Assembly (NCBI RefSeq): GCF_014647635.1
Contig: NZ_BMPO01000008.1
Coordinates: 62,001-126,000, forward strand
Direction: 5' to 3'
From: Pseudomonas matsuisoli
GTDB taxonomy: Bacteria > Pseudomonadota > Gammaproteobacteria > Pseudomonadales > Pseudomonadaceae
Length of the DNA stretch: 64,000 bases
Within the stretch, counting starts at the first letter, position 1; each line of letters opens with the position of its first letter. This document shows, in pieces, positions 34,928 to 44,641 of the stretch. Below the pieces are notes generated by a model. That model was not told the DNA's origin and ran no database searches. It worked only from the letters and a program-made list of their open reading frames with translations. Both the position numbers and the translations under genes were made by a program.

Positions 34928-36190
34928 CTACCCCGCAAACGCCTGCGTCAGCGCGTGCAGCAACAAACCCACCAATCCGCCCACCAACGTGCCGTTGATG
35001 CGGATGAATTGCAGGTCCTTGCCAACACTCTGTTCCATCTGCGCTACCAGCTCACGACTCTCCCATTGCTCGACTCGGTCCGAGATGTAGTGGCCGATCT
35101 GAGTCCGATAACGCTCGACCAGCGCCGGCGCCGCGGCCATCAGTTGCTCGTTAATCCAATCATGCATGGCGCGGTCGGCGGCAAGCGATTCACCGAAATT
35201 CTGCACGAGCTCGGTGATACGCCGGCGGATCGTCGACGCGTCACTTTCCAGATCCGTTTGCAGCCAGTCGATCAAATCGCGCCACAGCGTGCGCAGATAG
35301 GCCGAGGTCGCTGGATGATCCAGGAGCTGGGAGAAGATGCGTTCGATCTCCAGCCGGTAGTGATCGTCGTACTTCAAACGATTAACGAACTCGGCGACAT
35401 AGACATCGAAACGTTCGCGCAAGGGGTGGTTGGGGTCTGCCGCGACTTCGGCGATCAACGCGCAAATGCCCCCCACGACTTTTTTCGCAGACCACCCACC
35501 GACCATGCTGCCCAGCCCCAGGTAACGCAGCGTCCGCACTTCCGCCGTGATCGCCCGTGCGACCATGGCCTGGGTCTCCTCGTTCTGCATCATGCGGTCG
35601 AGTTCGATTAGCACTTCATCGAGCATCGCCTGATGACGTCCCTGGCTCGTCAGCACTTCGAGTGCCTGGCCACACAACGGCGCCAGATCGACTTTACGCA
35701 GCCGTCGCGTGACCGTGGACTGGATGAACGCCTGCACGCGTTCGTCACGCAGCGCCGACACCCCGAAACGAGCGATGCCACCGGCATGCTGCCCCACAGC
35801 CTTGGCGTTGTCTGGATGACGCAACCAGTCTGCAATTCGACCACCCGGGTCAAGTGCCTGAATTTTCGCCAGCACCTGCGGCGTCGCAAGAAAGTGGGTG
35901 ACGATGAAGTCGGACAGTTTGCGCCCGATGCGCGCCTTGTTACGCGGAATGATGGCCGTATGCGGGATCGGCAGACCCAACGGATGGCGGAACAGCGCGG
36001 TGACCGCGAACCAGTCCGCGATGGCCCCAACCATCGCCGCTTCGGCGAACGAAGCGACGTATCCCCAAGCAGGGTGTCGTGCTTCCAGCGCGGTGGCGAT
36101 GGCGTAGAGCACCGCGGCCAATACGAGCAACCCGGTGGCGATCGCCTTCATGCGAAAGACCGGGGTTTGCCATTTTGATGTCGGCGGCAT
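34928..36190 (-). CDS. DUF445 family membrane protein (YjiN-like)
   Basis: 420-residue protein with two N-terminal membrane helices (AIATGLLVLAAVLYAIATAL and AAMVGAIADWFAVTALF), a long alpha-helical domain containing FRHPLGLPIPHTAIIPRNKARIG-like sequence (about 85-105), and a C-terminal helix (GTLVGGLVGLLLHALTQAF). DUF445 function is unknown; the family contains the conserved GAIADWFAVTALFRHP motif seen here. ATG 36190 follows an AGGA site; longer starts reach into sequence upstream with no such support. Confidence 0.85.
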   Translation of the reverse strand: MPPTSKWQTPVFRMKAIATGLLVLAAVLYAIATALEARHPAWGYVASFAEAAMVGAIADWFAVTALFRHPLGLPIPHTAIIPRNKARIGRKLSDFIVTHFLATPQVLAKIQALDPGGRIADWLRHPDNAKAVGQHAGGIARFGVSALRDERVQAFIQSTVTRRLRKVDLAPLCGQALEVLTSQGRHQAMLDEVLIELDRMMQNEETQAMVARAITAEVRTLRYLGLGSMVGGWSAKKVVGGICALIAEVAADPNHPLRERFDVYVAEFVNRLKYDDHYRLEIERIFSQLLDHPATSAYLRTLWRDLIDWLQTDLESDASTIRRRITELVQNFGESLAADRAMHDWINEQLMAAAPALVERYRTQIGHYISDRVEQWESRELVAQMEQSVGKDLQFIRINGTLVGGLVGLLLHALTQAFAG

Positions 36191-36418
36191 GCCTGTCCTC
36201 GGTTGTTCCATGTCTGTACAGGGTAGACCGAAAGACCGAAGTCGAGTGCCCAACGCGCCGCCGAGACAGGGGCGTAACCCCTCGAGCGCTGGCGCACCGC
36301 GCAATCGGGAGAGCCTGAATATCCCCGGAAAGATTCCGCCAGTTACACCGACTGCGCACTATACTGCCTACCGTCTTCTCCGCGCCCCGCGGCGCTTTTC
36401 ACTCTGCAAGGCCATTCG

Positions 36419-37330
36419 ATGTCATCCGCCACGCTGCAACGCGGTTATCTGCTCGGGCTCACCGCGTATACCCTCTGGGGGCTGTTCCCCATCTACCTTA
36501 AATTACTCAGCGACGTTCCTGCCCTGGAGGTGATCGTCCATCGGGTGCTCTGGTCTGCATTGCTGGGCAGTTTTCTGCTGCTCGTCTGGAAACACCCGGG
36601 CTGGTGGCGTGAGTTGCTTGCCCGTCCGCGCCTCTTCGGGCTCCTGGCGTTCACGGGCTTACTCATCGCTGGCAACTGGCTGATCTACATCTGGGCGGTG
36701 AACCACAATCGAATGATCGAAGCCAGCCTGGGCTATTACATCAACCCGCTCATGAACGTACTGCTCGGCATGGTTGTGCTGGGCGAACGGTTGCGCAGAC
36801 TGCAATGGGTTGCGGTCATCCTCGCCGCACTTGGCGTACTGCAACAGCTACTGATGCTCGGTACGCTGCCGTGGATTTCGCTGGCACTGGCGATGAGCTT
36901 TAGCGTTTATGGACTGGTACGCAAAAAGGCCCCCGTTGCGGCGCTACCTGGTCTCGTCGTGGAAACCTGGATGCTCGTGCCGGTGGTGATCGCCATGTTG
37001 CTGTCGCATCCGGAAATGAACAGCTATCAACCCGAATACTGGCTGACCAGCGATGTGCTTTTCCTATCACTGTCCGGGCCGGTGACGCTGATCCCGCTGC
37101 TTTGCTTCAACGCCGCCGCCCGCTACCTGCCTTATGCCACCCTTGGTTTTCTTCAATACATCGGGCCGACACTGGTGTTGGGGCTGGCGGTGTTCGTCTA
37201 CGGAGAGCCGTTCGATAGCAGCCGCCTGTTTTCCTTCATATGCATCTGGATAGGGCTGGCCATCTACAGTCTCGATGCGGTACGAACGCTGCGGCGCGCC
37301 CGCGTTCGATTGCCCCCGCCGAGCAGCTGA
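36419..37330 (+). CDS. rarD: EamA-type transporter RarD
   Basis: 303-residue, about ten-helix inner-membrane protein of the drug/metabolite transporter superfamily. The N-terminal GLTAYTLWGLFPIYLKLL and the segment NWLIYIWAVNHNRMIEASLG are RarD signatures. E. coli RarD is linked to chloramphenicol sensitivity, but its substrate is not established. Divergent from the DUF445 gene. Confidence 0.93.
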   Translation: MSSATLQRGYLLGLTAYTLWGLFPIYLKLLSDVPALEVIVHRVLWSALLGSFLLLVWKHPGWWRELLARPRLFGLLAFTGLLIAGNWLIYIWAVNHNRMIEASLGYYINPLMNVLLGMVVLGERLRRLQWVAVILAALGVLQQLLMLGTLPWISLALAMSFSVYGLVRKKAPVAALPGLVVETWMLVPVVIAMLLSHPEMNSYQPEYWLTSDVLFLSLSGPVTLIPLLCFNAAARYLPYATLGFLQYIGPTLVLGLAVFVYGEPFDSSRLFSFICIWIGLAIYSLDAVRTLRRARVRLPPPSS

Positions 37331-37432
37331 TCAAAATTCGTACAGCACGTCGCGGCGGGCGCTGAGCGGGGCGTGGACTAAACGATGCAGAGGTTATCCA
37401 CAGCCCCATCCACGTTCTTTGTGAACAAACGG

Positions 37433-37951
37433 TTACGCCCGCCCCCCTTCGTGCAGCCCAAGTTCGACCATCAGCTCGTCCGCCAACGTCTCCAAGGCTT
37501 CCTGCAGCGTTCCCAGCGACAACGATGCCGGCACTGCAAGCAATGCCTGGCATTGAAACAGCGGCTCGCCACTCATCGGCGCCGGAACGACTTCAGTGTC
37601 CAGTGACTCCAGATTCACGCCCTGTTCGGCCAGCAATCGCGTGATATCCCGGACGATTCCTGGCCGGTCATTGCCGACCAGCTCGAGCGCAACGGACTTC
37701 CACTCGCCCATGGGCTCTTGCCCGCCAGGCGTCACCAATACTCGAATGCCTTCGAGAGATTGCAGATCGACCACCAGCGCGTGGCTGCCGGCGGGGTCCA
37801 CCGCCACTTCCAAAATTCCAGCGAACTGCCCGGCCATCCGCGCCATGCGGCTCTCCAGCCAATTGCCGCCGTTACGCGCGATACAGGCAGCGAGACGCTC
37901 GACGAGCCCAGGTCGATCCTGCGCGATGACGGTCAGTACGAGGTGGTCCAT
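37433..37951 (-). CDS. Double ACT-domain regulator (GcvR-like)
   Basis: 172-residue protein made of two ACT domains (about 3-80 beginning LVLTVIAQDRPGLVERLA, and about 88-165 beginning LELVGNDRPGIVRDITRLLA). This is the layout of GcvR, which represses glycine cleavage genes through GcvA in E. coli. No DNA-binding motif is present. Whether this copy binds glycine or another ligand is not known. Confidence 0.85.
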   Translation of the reverse strand: MDHLVLTVIAQDRPGLVERLAACIARNGGNWLESRMARMAGQFAGILEVAVDPAGSHALVVDLQSLEGIRVLVTPGGQEPMGEWKSVALELVGNDRPGIVRDITRLLAEQGVNLESLDTEVVPAPMSGEPLFQCQALLAVPASLSLGTLQEALETLADELMVELGLHEGGRA

Positions 37952-38086
37952 GGTGTGCGCTCCAGGCAGTGATGACGTTGTTCAAAAGGGAGTAGCGGCG
38001 ACGCCGACAGTTCAAGCGTAGTCGCGCCTCGCAACGAAATCGCACGGCAGCGTAGTCGTTATTGCTTCGCTTTCTCCAACCGCCGC

Positions 38087-39301
38087 ATGCATCATGACGC
38101 CCCCTTTGCACCTCATCTCCTGCCACTCATGAACTTGCGTTTCTGCCTCATCGCCATGACTGCGCTCGCGGTCATCACCGATAACTTGATCATCCCGTTC
38201 TTCCCGCAGTACTTCGCCGAGCGGTTCGGTAATCCTCCGCCGTCGCACGTTGGGCTCTATCTTGCGGCAATCAGTCTCGTCGTCATGACCGCGTTTCCGT
38301 TCTGGGCGCGATTGGCCAAGCGCGTGCATCCCGTGCGCATTCTTGTCGGCGCCCAATTCATGGCCGGCAGCCTGACCGTGGCCTGCGCGTTCATTTATTC
38401 CCTGCCGCTGTTTTGGGTGGTTTCTTTGGTGATGGTCGCGTTCAAGGGCAGCTACTTGCTGATGTACCCGTACGTGATGAGCCTGCAGGCCAACGAGAAC
38501 CACACCCAAACCATCGGCACGCTTTCGGTGGTCGTGCATTTCGGCGCGATCCTCGGGGCTGCGCTGGGCGGGCTGATCCTGCAGTTCATGGCGATTGGGG
38601 ATGTCTTTCTCGTCATGGGCGCTGCCGATTTCATCCAGATGGCGATCTGCATGAGCCTGCTCCGAGGCGCATTGCCAAAACCCGGTGAGGCGAGCGACGG
38701 CACCGAAACCGCCGAGGAGAAAAGCGCCGACACCCGAAGCCGCAGCCTGCTGGCCATCTACAAGCTCTGCGTCGTGATGCTGTTGTTCTACTGCGTGGGC
38801 TACATCACTCGACCGTTCTTCGCCGTGTACTGGCAGGAAGTGGCGCTATGGAACAGCGAACTGATGGCGGGCTTCGTCTACTCGCTCCCCGGCGCCGTCG
38901 CCGTGTTCGCACTGTGGTGGGCACGCCGCGCCACGAAGAAAGGCTCAACACGCGATGGCATTCTCGCCGGGTTGCTACTGGGCGCGGCGGCGACGCTAAT
39001 CCAGGGCTTCGAAAACCAGTGGCTGATCATCCTTGGTCGGGTGCTGTTTGGCTGGGCGTTGTATCAGGTGACCGTGCGGCTCGATGCGCTGTTATTCGAG
39101 TTGAGTACGCCGGAAAACTATGCGGTGGACTTCAGCAAGGTGAATATCTTCCAGTGCCTGGGCACGATGGGCGCCTCCTATGGGGCGGGGTTGCTGGTGA
39201 GCCATTATGGGCAGGCGATGCCGTTTTGGGCGGGGGCGATTGGGTTGGTTGTAACGGCGGCGGCTTTTCCGTTGCTCGTGCGGAAGCCTCGTCAGGCGTA
39301 G
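38087..39301 (+). CDS. MFS transporter
   Basis: 404-residue transporter with about 12 hydrophobic helices. The first helix is NLRFCLIAMTALAVITDNLI and a charged central loop (KPGEASDGTETAEEKSADTRS) separates the two halves. The last helix ends near SHYGQAMPFWAGAIGLVVTA. Substrate unknown. ATG 38087 lacks a good ribosome-binding site; Met15 (38129) is the alternative. Its TAG stop codon lies inside the left arm of the 22-bp inverted repeat described at 39299-39320. Confidence 0.85.
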   Translation: MHHDAPFAPHLLPLMNLRFCLIAMTALAVITDNLIIPFFPQYFAERFGNPPPSHVGLYLAAISLVVMTAFPFWARLAKRVHPVRILVGAQFMAGSLTVACAFIYSLPLFWVVSLVMVAFKGSYLLMYPYVMSLQANENHTQTIGTLSVVVHFGAILGAALGGLILQFMAIGDVFLVMGAADFIQMAICMSLLRGALPKPGEASDGTETAEEKSADTRSRSLLAIYKLCVVMLLFYCVGYITRPFFAVYWQEVALWNSELMAGFVYSLPGAVAVFALWWARRATKKGSTRDGILAGLLLGAAATLIQGFENQWLIILGRVLFGWALYQVTVRLDALLFELSTPENYAVDFSKVNIFQCLGTMGASYGAGLLVSHYGQAMPFWAGAIGLVVTAAAFPLLVRKPRQA

Positions 39302-40240
39302 GGCGGGTGGAACCCGCGGCGCTTTGGTTTTTTTCGACGGTGGTGTGCTTGAGATTGGTGCAAAACCGATTAATGAGCCGTCTCTGCGTTTGGGTTTCGC
39401 CCCCTCGGGCGAGTTACTTTCTTGTTGCTTGTCCAACAAGAAAGTAACCAAAGAAGAAAGACATCCGGGTCTGGCCGATGGCCAGACTTCCCTCACTCCG
39501 ACCCCCTACCCAACGCCTGCATTCGGCCTCTTGAACGGGACCCGAAAAGCGCGCCTGTGAGACCGAGTAGGGAGATGGATTGGAATGTGGCTGTTTGCTT
39601 GGCTTTTCATGCTTCGGCCGTCGCTACGACTTCTGGTCATGCGAACTAAAGTCTCGAATTCACCACGATCATTGTAGGAGCGGGCTTGCCCGCGAAAGCG
39701 ATATCTGCCATGACGACGATGTTGACCCCATCACCCCATTCGCGGGCAAGTCCGCTCCTACAGGGGACCGAATCTGTCGTGCGATAGCACTGCCCATGAC
39801 GCAAAAGGGATCTGAGCAAAAGCGCGTTATCGCACTGCCCGCCCTACCGATCATGAAGAACTTAAAAGACGTTGGTTCTCAAGAAATCAAAGCGCGCACT
39901 CAATCGCATAGGCGCCACGCAGGGGTCCCCTTCAGAAGGCCTCGCTCCATCGTTGTTTCGAGGGTTGAGCGGCATGGATGCCGCGAAAGGCGCGATGGGC
40001 CAAGGATGGCCCTTCGCGACGGGCCTTCGAAACAACGATGGAGCGAGGGAACCTCATACGAAGCTCGCTTCGTATGAGGCCGGATGTCGGGGTGGCCTTC
40101 TTTTTGGTTACTTTTTCTTGGCCAGGCAAGAAAAAGTGACTCGCCCGAGGGGGCGAAACCAAAGCGATAGACAACTCGATAATTCCTAGAAAGCGCGCCT
40201 AAAGTCGCCACCATAAAAGCCGCGGGTTCCACCCGCCCTA
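39299..40240. repeat. Composite nested inverted-repeat element (942 bp)
   Basis: The outermost arms, 39299-39320 and 40219-40240, are perfect 22-bp inverted repeats (core tagggcgggtggaacccgcg). Inside are imperfect inverted units at 39387-39468 and 40080-40166, each with its own hairpin (gttactttcttgtt/aacaagaaagtaac at 39413-39448). Next are a REP pair at 39672-39698/39738-39762 and an inner pair at 39941-39963/40024-40047, with a 10-bp hairpin at 40052-40079. No gene is credible inside. The stop codons of both flanking convergent genes lie in the outer arms. Confidence 0.85.
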
Positions 40241-41119
40241 CCTCCGAGCCAACACCTCATCCGCCGGTATCTTCAACAACGCCTCGGTAATGTGCTCCGC
40301 CAAATACTCCACCGAAAACACCCCTCCATATGTCCACGTCGAAGGCAGCGCCCCAAAGTGCCCGCTCTTCACGAAGGGCATCGCCCGCCACAGCGGCGTC
40401 TCGAACAACTGATCCCCTTGGGCAAACGGCTCGATGTGCAAAACGATGCCCTCCTTGATCGCGCCTAGCGTCGTCACGGAGGTTTGCGTAATGCCCCAAG
40501 CACTCGCCGGCTGTGGATAGGCAGGTTCCAGATGAAGCAGGTCCATCGCTCGCTGCACCATGGAGTTGCGGCTGTTGATGAACACGACCGTCGGCGAGGA
40601 GAAGCGCACGACCGTGACCTTCGGCGGATTACCGGCGAAGTGTTCGAACAACCGCTGACGCATATCGAGGATATGGGCGTCCATTTCCGCCAGCCGCTCT
40701 TGAGCCAGCGCCTCGCGATCGATGCGCTTGGCGAGCGCTTCATACCCCTCACGTTGAACTGCGTAGTTGTCCGCCTCGGTCATGAAGCTGTCGTAGGCCA
40801 CGACCGGCGCGATGCGCTTCAAGGTCGGACGCATATCCTCCAGCAACGGCGGAATCACGATCAGCTCTGGCTTCAGCTGCGCGAGCAACTCGAGGTTCGG
40901 CTCGGTACGCGATCCAACGTCGATGACCGATTCCGGCAGCGTCGGGCGGACGACCCAGGCGCGGTAATCCTTCGCATCGGCGATACCCAGCGGGGTGATG
41001 TCCAGCTTCAGCAGGTGCTCGGCGGACTCCCAGCCCAAGGCGACGACACGTGAATCTGCCGCCATTGCCTGGCCCATCGACAGAGCCACCAGCAGCGGCA
41101 ACAACCAGCTCCACCTCAT
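40238..41119 (-). CDS. Siderophore ABC transporter substrate-binding protein (FhuD-like)
   Basis: 293-residue periplasmic protein of the FhuD/FecB class: signal peptide MRWSWLLPLLVALSMGQAMA, then VVALGWESAEHLLKLDITPLG typical of iron-siderophore binding proteins. It delivers ferric siderophore to the permease encoded upstream (4-nt overlap). Its TAG stop lies in the right arm of the 22-bp inverted repeat. Related to E. coli FhuD, suggesting hydroxamate substrates, but ligand residues cannot be judged here. Confidence 0.88.
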   Translation of the reverse strand: MRWSWLLPLLVALSMGQAMAADSRVVALGWESAEHLLKLDITPLGIADAKDYRAWVVRPTLPESVIDVGSRTEPNLELLAQLKPELIVIPPLLEDMRPTLKRIAPVVAYDSFMTEADNYAVQREGYEALAKRIDREALAQERLAEMDAHILDMRQRLFEHFAGNPPKVTVVRFSSPTVVFINSRNSMVQRAMDLLHLEPAYPQPASAWGITQTSVTTLGAIKEGIVLHIEPFAQGDQLFETPLWRAMPFVKSGHFGALPSTWTYGGVFSVEYLAEHITEALLKIPADEVLARR

Positions 41120-43122
41120 GCGAGCCTCCGGCGTACCAGCAGATAAACGAAGTAGGTGCCGCAGATGACGGAAGCGACGATGCCCACAGGTATCTGCAAA
41201 GGAAAGATCAGCATGCGCCCCAGCCAATCGGCGAGCAGCATCAGCATCGCCCCCAAGGCGGAAGCAAGCAGGATTTGCGGCAGTACGCGACGGGCGCCGA
41301 GAATTGCCGCCATGTGGGGCGCAAGCAGACCGAGAAATGCCACAGGTCCCATCAGGCTGGTCACCACCGCACACAACAACGACACCAGAACCAAAAGGCC
41401 GACCCGCGTGTAGGTCACATTCAGCCCACGGCTACGGGCCACGCCATCACCGATGGAAATCAGCGTCAACGCGCGGTGGAACGTGAGGCTCAGCCCACCC
41501 AAGACCAGCACACCGAGCGTCAACCCCAATGCCTGCCCAGGCGATGCGCGATAGGTCGAACCGGCCAACCAGCCCAGCAGCGCGAAGGAATCCGCCGTCC
41601 CTTTGGCCAAGCCAAACTGCAGGGCGGCATTGAGCAACGCGGTGAGGGAGATGCCCACAAGCGCCATCAACGCGGGCGAATACGCATGCTTGCGCCCCAG
41701 CAGCAGAAGGATGGCAAGCACCGTAAGGCTACCCGCGAATGCCGCGATCGGCGCGGTAAAGCCCAACAGCGAGCCGCCGAACACCATCAGCGCGATCATC
41801 ACCGCCAGGGTCGCGCCCGCCGACAACCCCAGAATGTCCGGGCTCGCCAACGGGTTGCGCAACAGACGTTGCAGCATCATGCCCGCGATGGCGAGACCGC
41901 AGCCCGCCGCCGCAGCGGTAAGCATACGTGGCCAGCGCAGTGACAGGATCAGATCATCCGGCCAGGCCAATTCCCAGCCGTTCGCACCGCGAAACACACA
42001 AAAACTCAGCACCAGCGAAACGCACCCGAACAGGGCGATCAGAACGCCGCTACGGCGCCTGAAACGCTCCGCGCCATCGGGCAACTGCAAGCCGCGCGGG
42101 TCGTCCGCGGATAATTGACGACGCGACAACCATAGCAACGCCGGTGCACCAATCAATGCAGCCGCAGCACCGCTCGGAACGAGGTCGGAGGTCCAGTGAT
42201 TCATCCCGAGCGCGATGGCGTCCGTTGCCAAAAGCAGCAACGATCCGAGCAAGGCGCTGAAGACCAGTTCATCGCGCGAGGTCCGGGCGCCGAACAGACG
42301 GGCGAGATTTGGTGTCAGCAGGCCAATGAAGCCGATCAGTCCTACCGCCGTGATCGAAACCGATGTCAGCCAGATGGACACCATGAACAGCACCAGCATC
42401 ACCGGCCAGAGACTCAAACCGCGCGCACGCGCCCCATCCCCGCCCAACTGGAGCAATGTCAGGACGCGAGGTGCCAGGGCAATGACCGCGAGGCCAACGA
42501 GTAGCTTCGGCCAGAGCCAACTCACCCAGTGCCAGTCGATTTGCGCGAGATCGCCTGCGCCCCATACGAATAACCCGCGGGTGTACTGGTTGTTCACCAG
42601 CGTGATACCCGACGCCAACGCGCCCAATAGCAGGTTCATGGCCATGCCGGCCAGCACGATCGGCAGCCCGTTGATGCCGTTGCGCCCTGCGATCAGCGCC
42701 ACGAGGCCGACCGCCACGATCGCGCCCGTCAGCGCCGCCCACTCGCCATGGCCCGAGGCGATCGAGGGTAGCCACAAGGTTGCACAAACCAACCCCAACC
42801 ACGCGCCAGAGCTGGCCCCAATTGTCATCGGCGAGACCAACCGGTTCCCGGTCATCTGCTGCAAGACACTTCCGGAAAGGCCCATCGCCGCGCCTACCAA
42901 CAGCGCCATGACCAACCGCGGCAGCACCGACAGACTGAACTCGAGGGCATCGAAGCCGCCGGCCGTTCCGGTAATGATTGCCCATTGCTGGGCCATGGGC
43001 AGAGCGCTGCCTAATTGGAGATGAAGCATCGCCATCGCCGGCAAGGCCGCGACGATCAGCACGTACCGCCAAATGCCTCCCCGCCACCCCAACACCGGCA
43101 TCGTCGCCGTAGCCTGCGTCAC
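41116..43122 (-). CDS. Fused siderophore ABC permease (FhuB-like)
   Basis: 668-residue permease made of two FecCD halves (about 1-335 and 345-668), the same fused form as E. coli FhuB (about 660). GLSGSVLQQMTGNRLVSPMT-like and MMLQRLLRNPLASPDILGLS are the paired family motifs. It starts with GTG at 43122 within the GTGA overlap with the ATPase gene; ATG 43101 (MPVLGWRGG) is the alternative. Moves ferric siderophore across the inner membrane. Confidence 0.92.
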   Translation of the reverse strand: MTQATATMPVLGWRGGIWRYVLIVAALPAMAMLHLQLGSALPMAQQWAIITGTAGGFDALEFSLSVLPRLVMALLVGAAMGLSGSVLQQMTGNRLVSPMTIGASSGAWLGLVCATLWLPSIASGHGEWAALTGAIVAVGLVALIAGRNGINGLPIVLAGMAMNLLLGALASGITLVNNQYTRGLFVWGAGDLAQIDWHWVSWLWPKLLVGLAVIALAPRVLTLLQLGGDGARARGLSLWPVMLVLFMVSIWLTSVSITAVGLIGFIGLLTPNLARLFGARTSRDELVFSALLGSLLLLATDAIALGMNHWTSDLVPSGAAAALIGAPALLWLSRRQLSADDPRGLQLPDGAERFRRRSGVLIALFGCVSLVLSFCVFRGANGWELAWPDDLILSLRWPRMLTAAAAGCGLAIAGMMLQRLLRNPLASPDILGLSAGATLAVMIALMVFGGSLLGFTAPIAAFAGSLTVLAILLLLGRKHAYSPALMALVGISLTALLNAALQFGLAKGTADSFALLGWLAGSTYRASPGQALGLTLGVLVLGGLSLTFHRALTLISIGDGVARSRGLNVTYTRVGLLVLVSLLCAVVTSLMGPVAFLGLLAPHMAAILGARRVLPQILLASALGAMLMLLADWLGRMLIFPLQIPVGIVASVICGTYFVYLLVRRRLA

Positions 43123-43889
43123 GGCGCGACCACGGCCACGGGGCGAGCGGCACCTGGCTGCTGGATGAGCTGGATGTCGATCTCATACAGGCCGCTCAAC
43201 AACGACCCCGAAAGCAGTTCGTCCGGCGTGCCATCGAAATACACGCGGCCTTGCTTCAGGGCGATGATGCGGTCGGCGTAGCGTGTCGTCAGGTTGACGT
43301 CATGCAGGATCGCGACGATACCGAGCCGCGCTGTCTGATTGAGCCCGCGCAACAGGTGCATCAGGTCGTACTGATGCGAGAGGTCCAGTGCTGACGTCGG
43401 CTCGTCCAACAGGATCAGCGGTGAAGCTTGGGCCAGCAGCATGGCAATCCAGGCGCGCTGACGCTCGCCGCCCGACAGAGTATCCGCAAGGTGATCGGCG
43501 TATTGCAGCACGTCAGTCTCGCGCATGGCCTTCTCGACGGCGTCGAGGTCTTCAGGGCGCCAACGGCCAAGCAGCCCCCGCCAGGGGAAACGTCCCAAGC
43601 GGACCAGTTCGCGCACCGTCAGCCCCGCCACTTCCGGCAAACGCTGCGGGAGGAAGGCCACTCGCTGAGCAAAATCTCGCGAGCTGTAGGCGTCCAGCGG
43701 GCGATCGTCGAGCTGCAAGGCTCCCGTGGCTGGCTCCGTTTGACGGGCGATCAGGTTCATCAAAGTCGATTTGCCCGAACCGTTGTGACCGAGAATCACC
43801 GTGAACTGGTCGCCGGCGATCTCCAGGTGATCGATGTCCAACGTGGTGCGCCCATCGTGGCGCACCTTGATGTCATGCAGCTTCAGCAT
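43119..43889 (-). CDS. Siderophore ABC transporter ATPase (FhuC-like)
   Basis: 256-residue ATPase. Walker A is GHNGSGKST (about 34-42), the signature is LSGGERQRAW, and Walker B is LILLDEPTSALD, all intact. FhuC/BtuD-type. Start ATG 43889 (MLKLHDIKV) overlaps the FhuF-like gene by 7 nt; a longer frame upstream is only the end of that gene. Energises the fused permease. Confidence 0.94.
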   Translation of the reverse strand: MLKLHDIKVRHDGRTTLDIDHLEIAGDQFTVILGHNGSGKSTLMNLIARQTEPATGALQLDDRPLDAYSSRDFAQRVAFLPQRLPEVAGLTVRELVRLGRFPWRGLLGRWRPEDLDAVEKAMRETDVLQYADHLADTLSGGERQRAWIAMLLAQASPLILLDEPTSALDLSHQYDLMHLLRGLNQTARLGIVAILHDVNLTTRYADRIIALKQGRVYFDGTPDELLSGSLLSGLYEIDIQLIQQPGAARPVAVVAP

Positions 43890-44641
43890 TCGGCGGCCAA
43901 CTCCTGGCGCAAACGTTCGATCCTTTCCGCTTCGCGGATTTTCGGACAGGTGCTGCACAGCGCACCGTCGGCACGACGAAAATGCTGGCAGCAGACTTTT
44001 CTTCCCAAGGCGAGGCGCTCGCGTCCGTCATCCAGATGCACGTCGATCAGCGAACTCTCGTCCTGCAAACTCAGCGCGTCGAGCCATTGGCATTCCAGGG
44101 CATGGGCGCGCCCGTTGCAGAATCCCTGCTGACGTTGGATGAAGAGCAAGGCCGCGAGGACGTAGTCCGCGGCCAGTCGGTTGGCCATCTTCGCCTTGAT
44201 ACCAACCACGCCCTGGAATTCCACCAATTGATGCGCCAGCTGCTCACGCAGTTGCTCGGCCGCCAGTTCAATCAAGCGTTGTGGCGCCGCTTGACGCGGG
44301 CAGTGCTCGGGCAGGCAGAAGCCGGACACGAATCCCTCGTTCACCGACTGCCCCATTTGCGCAAGGCAGGGCGCACGCTGCGCCAGGTGCACGCCGAGTA
44401 GGCAAAGGTAAATGGGTTGCCAGATCAACAAGGTCCAACTGCGCGTCGACCAGTAATGCGGGCCTGCCTCCGGATGTGCCAAGCGCCAGTGCTCATGCAA
44501 GGCCGCAATGTGATCGCGATTGTAGGCGGCGCCTAGGCGAAACTCTTCACGGTGCGCATCACCGACACGACCGTTCAACCCGGGCAGGCTGCGGGACGTG
44601 ACATCGAGCAAATGAAGAAGATCAGGGTTGGCCTGGGGCAT
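43883..44641 (-). CDS. Siderophore-iron reductase, FhuF family
   Basis: 252-residue cytoplasmic 2Fe-2S protein. The C-terminal cluster motif is CCQHF...CSTC (residues about 217-232; pattern CC-x10-C-x2-C), which is the FhuF signature. It reduces iron in ferric hydroxamate siderophores after uptake. First gene of the operon fhuF-C-B-D. A Fur-box-like sequence lies at about 44722-44740 upstream. Confidence 0.9.
   Translation of the reverse strand: MPQANPDLLHLLDVTSRSLPGLNGRVGDAHREEFRLGAAYNRDHIAALHEHWRLAHPEAGPHYWSTRSWTLLIWQPIYLCLLGVHLAQRAPCLAQMGQSVNEGFVSGFCLPEHCPRQAAPQRLIELAAEQLREQLAHQLVEFQGVVGIKAKMANRLAADYVLAALLFIQRQQGFCNGRAHALECQWLDALSLQDESSLIDVHLDDGRERLALGRKVCCQHFRRADGALCSTCPKIREAERIERLRQELAAEC

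Noticed and set aside
37394-37402. A perfect DnaA box (ttatccaca) between rarD and the ACT-domain gene
   Set aside because: It is alone, with no cluster of boxes or AT-rich unwinding region, so it is not an origin.
39324-40232. Short open frames reading GFAPSGE and similar between the MFS and FhuD-like genes
   Set aside because: They are translations of the inverted-repeat element in both directions and are commonly mis-annotated as hypothetical proteins.
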